Of a stretch of DNA of 64,000 nucleotides, positions 18,164 through 24,962 are shown in pieces; position 1 is the stretch's first letter; every line of letters begins with the position of its first letter. The position numbers and the translations under genes are program-made. The stretch comes from Saccharopolyspora hordei. GTDB taxonomy: Bacteria; Actinomycetota; Actinomycetes; Mycobacteriales; Pseudonocardiaceae. The notes beneath the pieces were generated by a model. The model was not told the DNA's origin and did not search any database. It was given only the letters and a program-made list of their open reading frames with translations. Where the stretch lies: contig NZ_JACCFJ010000001.1 in assembly GCF_013410345.1 (NCBI RefSeq), forward strand, positions 2,827,001 to 2,891,000, read 5' to 3'.

Positions 18164-19741
18164 TCAGCCCCGCTCCAGCAGCACCGGTCGACCGGTGACC
18201 TCCATCGGGACCGCCGGGTCGACCGGTGCGCTGGTGCCGTCCAGCCGCCGGACCGTCGTGGTGCCGGGGTCGGGCGCCACGCGCGCGGTGCCCTCGTGGG
18301 TCCACCGGATGAGGAACGGCGTGCCCCGCCGGAGGAACCGGCACTGCCACACGTTGTCCGGCAGGTGCGCTTCCACGCCGTGGCCGCAGGAGGTGATCTC
18401 CGCGTCCGCGAGCCAGCGGTGCAGCTCACCGAGGAACAGACCGGCCCGGTTCGGCGTGGAAGCGCCGGCCTGCGACGGGACGCCCCAGCTGGAGGAGTAG
18501 GAGCGGTCGTACCAGCGCCAGAGCGCGACCAGGTAGGAGCGGACCGCGTGGTCGGCGGCGAGTTCGGGGTCCACCCGGGCCTGCTGGGTGACCTCGGGTC
18601 CCCACCCGGTGGCCCACAGCGCCGGCTCGAGCCGGGCGCGGGCCAGCGTCTGCTCGACCTCCTCGGCGAGGTCCATCATCGTCTCGGGCGGGTCCGAGGC
18701 GCGGCGCGGGTTCAGCTTGACCGCGACGTAGTCGCAGTGCTGGTAGCCGCCCAGCTCGGCGAAGCGCTGCACGACCCGCTGGTTCGCGGGCTCCCACAGG
18801 TCGGTGAAGCCGGGGCAGACCACGTTGGCGTCCGGGTCCAGCTCGCGGATCACCCCGCTGGCGATCCGCGTCATCTCCACCAGCGTCTCGAGGGAACCGG
18901 TGAAGAACGGCGGGGTCCCGACGTCCCACAGCTCGTAGGACTCGATGCGCCCGTCGGTGTGGGTCACCAGGGTGCGCACGAACCGCTCCCAGTCGGCCAG
19001 GTCGTCGGGCGGGGCGGACCGGGAGCCGTCCCCGTACGGCGTGCGAGGTCCGTTCGGGGCGGCCCAGCCGGGCGTGCCGCCGAAGACGTAGACCACCGGC
19101 AGGTCCTCGGCCGCGGCGCCCGCGAGCTGCCGGTCCAGCACCGTCCAGTCGAACCGGCCGCGCTCGGGCTCGAGGCCCTGCCAGCGGGTCCGCGCGTCCC
19201 ACAGCCGCACCGAACCGACCGGGAACGACGGCATCGCACCGGTCGCGCCGGTGAGGGTGACCCCGACGAACTCGGGCGAGACCGGGCTGGGGTCGAAGGT
19301 CCAGCTGGGGGCGCTGATCTCGCGCCGCGGTCGCACCTCGGTGCGCTCTTCCGGCAGGTACGCGTAGACGCCGACGACGGCGGTGACGACGGCGACGGCG
19401 ACCAGCCACCAGCGGTGCCGCTTCGGCGGCACCTCCGCGGCGGGAGGTGCGGGGGCCGGTTCCTCGACGACAGGTGCTGCGGCCGGTGCGTCCTCCGCGC
19501 CGGTCGCCTGCTCCCACAAGCGGTAGAGCCGGGAGAGGGTCTCCCGGTCGGCGCCGCACACCTTCGCGATGAGCTCGACGGTGCCGAAGCTGGCGGGCAC
19601 GCTCTGCCCGCTGCAGTACCGGTGCACCGTGGAGCGGCCGAGGTGGGCCCGGTCGCCGATCTGCTGGAAGCTGTAGCCGCTGGAGCGTTTCAGCTCGGTG
19701 AGCGCGTCCGCCAGCGTGGCGGTGCCCGCCGCTCGATCCAT
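18164..19741 (-). CDS. Transmembrane HTH protein with catalytically dead GH39-like glycosidase domain
   Basis: Product of 525 residues. An XRE-type helix-turn-helix lies at about 10-65 (FQQIGDRAHLGRSTVHRYCSG in part), then a Pro/Ala linker, one membrane helix at 111-129 and an outside domain of about 390 residues. That domain resembles GH39-type beta/alpha barrels (ELW at 270-272, FFTGSLE, DPDANVVCPG), but the acid/base motif NEP is DVG (273-275) and the nucleophile region reads LWATGWG (375-381) with no Glu. So it is probably a sugar-binding sensor, not an enzyme. The ATG at 19741 has GGGGGAG upstream. It is convergent with the PKS locus, 4 bases apart at the 3' ends. Role inferred. Confidence 0.75.
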   Translation of the reverse strand: MDRAAGTATLADALTELKRSSGYSFQQIGDRAHLGRSTVHRYCSGQSVPASFGTVELIAKVCGADRETLSRLYRLWEQATGAEDAPAAAPVVEEPAPAPPAAEVPPKRHRWWLVAVAVVTAVVGVYAYLPEERTEVRPRREISAPSWTFDPSPVSPEFVGVTLTGATGAMPSFPVGSVRLWDARTRWQGLEPERGRFDWTVLDRQLAGAAAEDLPVVYVFGGTPGWAAPNGPRTPYGDGSRSAPPDDLADWERFVRTLVTHTDGRIESYELWDVGTPPFFTGSLETLVEMTRIASGVIRELDPDANVVCPGFTDLWEPANQRVVQRFAELGGYQHCDYVAVKLNPRRASDPPETMMDLAEEVEQTLARARLEPALWATGWGPEVTQQARVDPELAADHAVRSYLVALWRWYDRSYSSSWGVPSQAGASTPNRAGLFLGELHRWLADAEITSCGHGVEAHLPDNVWQCRFLRRGTPFLIRWTHEGTARVAPDPGTTTVRRLDGTSAPVDPAVPMEVTGRPVLLERG

Positions 19742-19967
19742 GTCAGTCTCCCCCAGGTAGGCCGACATCATCGGACAGGAGTGTCCCACGCGATCACCGC
19801 TCCACGAACCGAATTGCCCAAAGGTGGATACCTCGGGTTCACAGGGGCGCCGACCATCCGCTGCGGGGATCCGCGGGTGCCGTGGCGCCCCCGGGGCGAA
19901 CCACCACGGCCGCGCTGCCCGATCGTCCACAGTGGACATACCTGGATCGGGGGACGCCCTGATCGGG
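19742..19967. other. Promoter region of the HTH/pseudo-glycosidase gene
   Basis: No gene seen. It contains a perfect small palindrome GTCCACAGTGGAC at about 19925-19937. This is a possible regulator site but is unproven. Confidence 0.3.
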
Positions 19968-20001
19968 CTGCGGTGCGCGGGCGATCACCCGCGCACCGCA
20001 G
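19968..20001. terminator. Strong 14-bp hairpin after the P450 operon
   Basis: Bases 19968-19981 pair perfectly with 19988-20001 around a 6-base loop. It lies 12 bases beyond the stop of the ferredoxin reductase gene on the minus strand. Confidence 0.7.
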
Positions 20002-20013
20002 CGAGGATCGGCC

Positions 20014-21198
20014 TCAGCTCGCGACGTCGAGCGACGCCCGGTCGACGACCAGCTTGCGGGCCTCACGCAGCGTGCGCGGGTGGTTCCAGCCGAGCACGCC
20101 GACGACCACGTCGTCGACGAGGTACGCGGCGACGAACGCGCGCTCGTCCGGGTCGCCGTCGAGCACCTGGACCCGCGCGCCGTCCGGGAAGGTCCCGTAG
20201 GCCTGGAGCTTGGTGTCGTACTGGTCGGTCCAGAAGTACGGGATCGGCGCGAACGGCCGCTCGTCACCGACGATCGCCGAGGCGATCGCCATCGCCTGCT
20301 CGGTGGCGTTCATCCGGTGCTCCAGGCGCATCCGGGTCCCGAAGTGCGGGTTGTACCAGGACGCGACGTCGCCGCCGGCGTAGACGTCGGGCGCCGCGCG
20401 GCAGTGGTCGGTGCACTCGACACCGTTGCCCAGCGGCAGGCCGGAGCCCTCCAGCCACCCCGTCGCGGGCACGGACCCGACCGCGACGAGCACGACGTCG
20501 GCGTCGAGCACCGATCCGTCACCGAGCTCGACGCCCGTGACGCGTCCTCCGCTGCTGCGGAACCCCGCGACCTCGGTCCCGCACCGCAGGACGGTGCCGT
20601 GGTCGCGGTGCATCGCGCCGACCAGCTCGCCGACCTGGGGGCCGAACTGGCGCAGCATGGGCACCGGCAGCGGGTCGACCAGGGTCACCTCCAGCCCCAT
20701 CTCCCGGGCGACGGCGGCGACCTCGGCACCCAAGAACCCGGCGCCGACGACGACCACCTTCGGACCGGCCAGCAGCGCGGCGCGCAGCGCGAGCGCGTCG
20801 TCCAGCGTCCGCAGGCGGTGGACGCCGTCCAGGTCCGTCCCCGGCAGGTCCCGTGGCGTGACTCCGGTGGCGACCACCAGGGCGTCGTAGCCCAGCGCGG
20901 TGCCGTCACCGAGGCTGAGCTCCTTGGCGCCGAGGTCCAGGCCCGTCGCGGGCTGCCCCAGCACGAGCGTCACGTCGAGCTCGGCGAGCGCGTCCTCGCT
21001 CCGGAGCAGGACGCGCTCGGGCTCCCAGGTGCCCGCCAGGACCTGCTTGGACAGCGGCGGGCGGTCGTAGGGGAGGTGCTCCTCGTCGCCGACGAGGGTC
21101 AGCTTCCCCTCGTAGCCCTGCCTCCTCAGGTGTTGCGCGGTGGTCAGGCCGGTGGCGGACGCGCCGACGATGACCACGTTCTCGGGAGTGGCGCTCAT
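20014..21198 (-). CDS. NAD(P)H-ferredoxin reductase, FAD-dependent (P450 redox partner)
   Basis: Transfers electrons from NAD(P)H via FAD to the adjacent ferredoxin. The 394-residue protein has the FAD-binding VIVGASATGLTTA near residue 10, the ATG motif (VVATGVTP), the NAD-binding VVVGAGFLGAEVA, and YAGGDVASW for FAD, the layout of putidaredoxin reductase/BphA4-type enzymes with a reductase C-terminal domain. The start codon overlaps the ferredoxin stop by 4 bases. It is last in the operon, followed by a strong hairpin. With the ferredoxin and P450 it gives a complete three-component monooxygenase. Confidence 0.92.
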   Translation of the reverse strand: MSATPENVVIVGASATGLTTAQHLRRQGYEGKLTLVGDEEHLPYDRPPLSKQVLAGTWEPERVLLRSEDALAELDVTLVLGQPATGLDLGAKELSLGDGTALGYDALVVATGVTPRDLPGTDLDGVHRLRTLDDALALRAALLAGPKVVVVGAGFLGAEVAAVAREMGLEVTLVDPLPVPMLRQFGPQVGELVGAMHRDHGTVLRCGTEVAGFRSSGGRVTGVELGDGSVLDADVVLVAVGSVPATGWLEGSGLPLGNGVECTDHCRAAPDVYAGGDVASWYNPHFGTRMRLEHRMNATEQAMAIASAIVGDERPFAPIPYFWTDQYDTKLQAYGTFPDGARVQVLDGDPDERAFVAAYLVDDVVVGVLGWNHPRTLREARKLVVDRASLDVAS

Positions 21199-21386
21199 CC
21201 CTCGATCCGGATCGCCAGTGCGGGGCAGACGGCGGCGGCCTGGCGGACGTCCTCGGCGCGCTCCTCCGACGGGTTCTCCTGCAGCAGCACGGCGATGCCG
21301 TCGTCGTCCTGGTCGAAGACGTCCTCGGCAGCCAGCACGCACTGCCCGGATCCGACGCAGGCGTCCTTGTCGACGATGACCTTCAC
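21195..21386 (-). CDS. 3Fe-4S ferredoxin
   Basis: Small electron carrier of 63 residues. The Cys pattern is C10-x5-C16 and C54-P, with no Cys at the fourth position (position 13 is Ser), which indicates a [3Fe-4S] cluster as in the SoyB/SuaB group that serves CYP105-type P450s. It lies 22 bases downstream of the P450 gene and overlaps the reductase start by 4 bases. Full-length for the family; acidic as expected. Confidence 0.93.
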   Translation of the reverse strand: MKVIVDKDACVGSGQCVLAAEDVFDQDDDGIAVLLQENPSEERAEDVRQAAAVCPALAIRIEG

Positions 21387-21408
21387 AGTGGGTTCTCCTT
21401 TCCGGGGT

Positions 21409-22635
21409 TCACCAGGTGACGGGCAGTTCGTAGACCCCGTAGACCTGGCCGTCGTGCTTGAACGGGACCTCGTCGACGCTCGTCGCCAGTCGCAGTCCCG
21501 GGACGCGGCGGAGCAGGGTCGGGTAGGCCACCTGCAGCTCCACGCGCGCGAGCGGCTGTCCCAGGCACTGGTGCACGCCGAAGCCGAAGGCGACGTGCCG
21601 CCGGGCGTCCCGGGTGAGGTCGAGCCGGTCCGGGGCGTCGAACACCTCGGGGTCCCAGTTGCCGGCCTCGCCGGCGAGCACCACGCCCTCGCCGGCCCGG
21701 ATGGTCTGGCCGCCGTGCTCGATGTCCTCCAGCGCCACCCGGCGTCGTCCCATGTGCGTGATGGTGAGGTAGCGCAGCAGCTCCTCCACCGCGCCCGCGA
21801 CGAACTTCGGGTCCTCGGAATCGCGCAGCAGGGCCAGCTGGGCCGGGTTCTCCAGCAGGGCCAGGGTGCCCAGGGCGATCATGTTCGCCGTCGTCTCGTG
21901 ACCGGCGACGAGCAGCAGCATGCCCATGGACGCGGCGCGGGCGCGGGTGAGCTCGCCGTCGTTGACCCGCGCGGCGAGGGAGGAGAGCAGGTCGTCGGCC
22001 GGCTCGGTGGTCTTCCGCGCGATCAGGTCGTCGATGTACTCGATCAGCCGTGCCTGCGCGGCCATCGACTCCTCCGCCGTGGCGTCGCGCTTGACCAGGA
22101 CCCGGCTGTTCTGCTGGAAGAAGTCGTGGTCGGTGTAGGGAACGCCGAGCAGCTCGCAGATGACCAGGGACGGCGTCGGCAGGGCGAACGCCTCCACCAG
22201 GTCGACGGGCTTCGGGCCGGCGAGCAGGTCGTCGACGAGGTCGTCGACGATGCGCTGGACCCGCGGTCGCAGCGCTTCGACGCGCTTGATGGCGAACGGT
22301 GCGGTCACCATGCGACGGAGCCGGGCGTGCTCCGGGTCGTCCATCGAGATGAACGTCGGGTTCGTGCTCCGCCGCGCCTTCAGGCCGGCACTGGGAGAGG
22401 GGTAGCCGTCCTTGGTCGCGTCCGCGCTGAGCCGGGGGTCGGCCAGCAGCGCCCGGTAGTCCTCGTACCGGGTGACCAGCCACGGAGTGCTGCCGTCCCA
22501 CAGGCGGACTCGCGTGAGCGGAGCGCGGCTCTGCAGGTCACGCACACCAGGAGCGGGGGCGAACGGGCACCGTCCGTCCCGGGGCTGGGGGTACTCCGGC
22601 ACGGCGTTCGGGTCGGTCTCGACCGGGGCGGCCAT
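21409..22635 (-). CDS. Cytochrome P450, CYP105-like
   Basis: Heme monooxygenase of 408 residues. The I-helix oxygen-activation motif AGHETTAN is present, then the EELLRY (ExxR-type) segment, DLTRDARRH and the heme loop FGFGVHQCLGQ with axial Cys at about 357. The oxygen-binding Thr pair is intact. Of two adjacent ATGs I prefer the second (22635), 5 bases from GGAG; the first would be too close. A MarR-family gene lies 65 bases upstream, and ferredoxin and reductase genes follow, giving a complete system. The substrate is unknown: CYP105 members hydroxylate xenobiotics, macrolides or vitamin D. A decayed, very similar fragment lies at 11338-11605. Confidence 0.93.
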   Translation of the reverse strand: MAAPVETDPNAVPEYPQPRDGRCPFAPAPGVRDLQSRAPLTRVRLWDGSTPWLVTRYEDYRALLADPRLSADATKDGYPSPSAGLKARRSTNPTFISMDDPEHARLRRMVTAPFAIKRVEALRPRVQRIVDDLVDDLLAGPKPVDLVEAFALPTPSLVICELLGVPYTDHDFFQQNSRVLVKRDATAEESMAAQARLIEYIDDLIARKTTEPADDLLSSLAARVNDGELTRARAASMGMLLLVAGHETTANMIALGTLALLENPAQLALLRDSEDPKFVAGAVEELLRYLTITHMGRRRVALEDIEHGGQTIRAGEGVVLAGEAGNWDPEVFDAPDRLDLTRDARRHVAFGFGVHQCLGQPLARVELQVAYPTLLRRVPGLRLATSVDEVPFKHDGQVYGVYELPVTW

Positions 22636-22700
22636 CATCTCTCCTTCGATCGGACTGGATCTCGTTCAGCAGGCACGCCTGCGGGGTGATCGGCGGAGCG

Positions 22701-23135
22701 TCAGGAGTCGACGTCGTGTGCCAGGTCGGTCAGCTTGCGGACGATCGGTGTGGCGACCTGCATCGCGAGCTGCAGCGTGGCGGCGTCGTTCGCCGGCAAC
22801 GACGCCATGAGCTTCTCGAGCCGCTGGCGCTGTTCCCGGCGCAGGACGGTGATCAGCTCGCGGCCGTGGTCGGTGATGGCGATGAGCGTGGCGCGACCGT
22901 CGTCGGGGTCGTCGGTCCGGGTCACCAGGCCCTGCCGCTGGAGCCGGTGGACCAGCTGGCTCATCGACGGCTGGCTGACGTTCTCCGAGGCGGCCAAGGC
23001 GGTCAGGCGGGTGGGGCCCTCGCGGTTCAGGCGGCCGAGGCAGGCCATCGCCGTCCTGGACAGGCCGTGCCGGTCCAGGAGGTGCCGCCCCACGAAGGCG
23101 GCCACCTCGTAGAGCCCGTCCGCGACGTCATCCAC
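22701..23135 (-). CDS. MarR-family transcriptional regulator
   Basis: Regulator of 144 residues with the winged helix in the middle: LAASENVSQPSMSQLVHRLQ as recognition region, followed by the RTDDPDDGRATLIAITDHGRE wing signature typical of MarR. N- and C-terminal helices form the dimer interface. It is upstream of and co-directional with the P450 gene (65-base gap), so it probably controls the P450 operon and itself in response to a small phenolic or drug-like ligand. A GGGGGTGTGG ribosome site precedes the start. A clear palindromic operator was not found in the AT-richer upstream sequence. Confidence 0.9.
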   Translation of the reverse strand: MDDVADGLYEVAAFVGRHLLDRHGLSRTAMACLGRLNREGPTRLTALAASENVSQPSMSQLVHRLQRQGLVTRTDDPDDGRATLIAITDHGRELITVLRREQRQRLEKLMASLPANDAATLQLAMQVATPIVRKLTDLAHDVDS

Positions 23136-23414
23136 ACCCCCACATGTATCATGAGCCTTGCTAAGTATTCAATCCTGCACGTGTTGTTCGTCCGAATTTC
23201 AAGGTGATCCAGATTTGCGACGCGCTGAGTTGCATAGGATGCCTGGGTAAGTGTGGCCAGCTCGGCGGCGTTGGTGCGCGCACTAACGAACGACCTTCGT
23301 CGGTGAAGTCCCTGCCGCGGCCGCCACCCGGTGACCAACTCCCCTGGCGCGTCTGCCCGGCAGACGCGATCGTCGTCTCAGGACGGCAGCGGAGCCGGAG
23401 GTGGTGGGACCACC

Positions 23415-23843
23415 ATGAGCAGCGCGCACGAGCTCGCGACGTCTCCGGTGGTCGCGGTGCGGCCGGAGCTGGACGCGATGGTGGCCCTGCAGGAGATGTA
23501 CCGCCGCGGCGTGCACCACCTCGCCGTGGTGCGCGGCGACGACGTCCTGGGGCTGGTGAGCACCTCCGACCTGCTGTTCGGCATCGCCGCCGAGCGCATC
23601 GGCGAGGTGGTCCCGGTGGGGTCGGTCTGCCACGCACCGGCGCCGCGGGTGGACGCCGGCGCCGACCTCTCCGACGCCGCGCGGCGCATGATCGAGGCCC
23701 GCACGGACGCCCTGCTCGTCCTGCGCGGCGACCAGGTGTGCGGGGTGCTCACCGCGGTCGACCTCGTCCGGGACATCGCCCAGCGCGGACAGTCCGAAGA
23801 CGCGACCGAGGGGTCCGCCGCCCCCGGTGGTCAGCGGACGTGA
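23415..23843 (+). CDS. Two-CBS-domain protein
   Basis: Cytosolic protein of 142 residues made of a pair of CBS repeats: the first spans about residues 5-65 (AVVRGDDVLGLVSTSDLL) and the second about 70-130 (LLVLRGDQVCGVLTAVDLVRDI). Paired CBS domains bind adenine nucleotides such as ATP, AMP or NAD(H) and act as energy sensors. It opens a run of stress-type genes (universal stress protein downstream, another CBS protein after that). GGAGGTGG precedes the ATG. The exact partner is unknown. Confidence 0.85.
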   Translation: MSSAHELATSPVVAVRPELDAMVALQEMYRRGVHHLAVVRGDDVLGLVSTSDLLFGIAAERIGEVVPVGSVCHAPAPRVDAGADLSDAARRMIEARTDALLVLRGDQVCGVLTAVDLVRDIAQRGQSEDATEGSAAPGGQRT

Positions 23844-23973
23844 CGCAGCCCTGGCGACGAAAGGCCCTCAACCGGAGCCAGAGCGGCACCGAAGCTGGAG
23901 ACAGGCAGCCCTGCCCGTGCGGAGCCGTCTGCGCGGGGGCAGGGCAGCGGGTGCGGGAAGTGGGCGGAGGACC

Positions 23974-24471
23974 ATGGTTGCTCGACGACCCTTGGTGGTC
24001 GGTGTCGACGGTTCACCGGCGAGTGCACGCGCGCTGCGCTGGGCGTGGGGCGAGGCCCGTCGGCGCGGTGCGCCGGTGCACGTGCTCATGGTGTGGCACT
24101 CGCACGCGGTCCTGGCCGGTCCGCTGCTGATGCACCCGGAACTGGCTCCGCACCACGTCCGCGAACAGCGCTGGCGGGAACTGACCGACCTCGTGCGCGA
24201 CTGCGTGGGAGGGGAGTCCGGGCCGGAGGTGCACGTCGAGCTCGTCGACGGGGACGCCGCCGAGGTCCTCGCGGACCGGTCGGCGGACGCCGCGCTGCTG
24301 GTGCTCGGCGACCGCGGGAGCGGGCGGGTGGCCGACGCGGTCCTGGGCAGCACGGCGCTGCGCTGCATCCACCGGGCGCGCTGCCCGGTGGTGGTCGTGC
24401 CGCCGGGCGTCCGACCGGACCAGGGTGGCGTCGAGCCGGGAGCCGCGTCCCGCGACCCCGTCCTCGGCTGA
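23974..24471 (+). CDS. Universal stress protein (single domain)
   Basis: UspA-type protein of 165 residues. It has the starting strand LVVGVDGSPASARALRWA and the nucleotide-binding motif GDRGSGRVADAVLGS (G-x2-G-x9-G-S), indicating ATP binding. GGAGG precedes the ATG at 23974. It lies between two CBS-domain genes and upstream (convergent) of the formate dehydrogenase operon. In mycobacteria such pairs belong to the hypoxia (DosR) response; that regulation is not visible in the sequence here. Function in stress survival is inferred from family. Confidence 0.9.
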   Translation: MVARRPLVVGVDGSPASARALRWAWGEARRRGAPVHVLMVWHSHAVLAGPLLMHPELAPHHVREQRWRELTDLVRDCVGGESGPEVHVELVDGDAAEVLADRSADAALLVLGDRGSGRVADAVLGSTALRCIHRARCPVVVVPPGVRPDQGGVEPGAASRDPVLG

Positions 24472-24509
24472 TCACCACGCGCCGGCCCGACACGGACGCC
24501 GGCCCACCC

Positions 24510-24881
24510 TCACAGCCACGTCTCGGCGGTGAGGAGGTCGCGCATGGACACCACGCCGATGACCTCGTGGCCCCGCTTGACCGGGATGTGCCGGATGCCG
24601 GCCTCGAGCATCCGGCGCGCGACGTCCCGGGTGTCCTCGTCGCACGCCGCCGTCTCGACCCGGTGGGTCGCGTACGCGTAGGCGGCGGCCCCCTCCGTGT
24701 CGGCCCCTTCGGCGATGGCCCGGACGAGGTCGCGTTCGGAGATGATGCCGACGAGCTGGTCACCGTCGAGGACGGCGAGGGCGCCGACGCGCTCGTCGAC
24801 CATCGTTCGCGCCACGTCGGTGAGCGACTCGGTCGTTCCGCAGACGAGCGTTCCGGGGCGGCAGACTTCCTCGACTCGCAT
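24510..24881 (-). CDS. CBS-domain protein
   Basis: Product of 123 residues with two CBS motifs: about residues 5-60 (GALAVLDGDQLVGIISERDLVRAI) and 65-123 (IRHIPVKRGHEVIGVVSMRDLL). The GVVSMRDLL/ISERDLV signatures are textbook. The ATG at 24881 is preceded by AGGAGG with 6-base spacing; the longer upstream start is less likely. It lies 81 bases downstream of the formate dehydrogenase alpha gene on the same strand and may belong to that operon, sensing adenylate or NAD state. Role inferred. Confidence 0.85.
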   Translation of the reverse strand: MRVEEVCRPGTLVCGTTESLTDVARTMVDERVGALAVLDGDQLVGIISERDLVRAIAEGADTEGAAAYAYATHRVETAACDEDTRDVARRMLEAGIRHIPVKRGHEVIGVVSMRDLLTAETWL

Positions 24882-24962
24882 GGCGTCCTCCTGACGACGG
24901 GTCGGCGCCACCACCACTGTGCGGGCGGGGAGAGCCGACCGGCAGGGGCGATCGGCCCCGCC

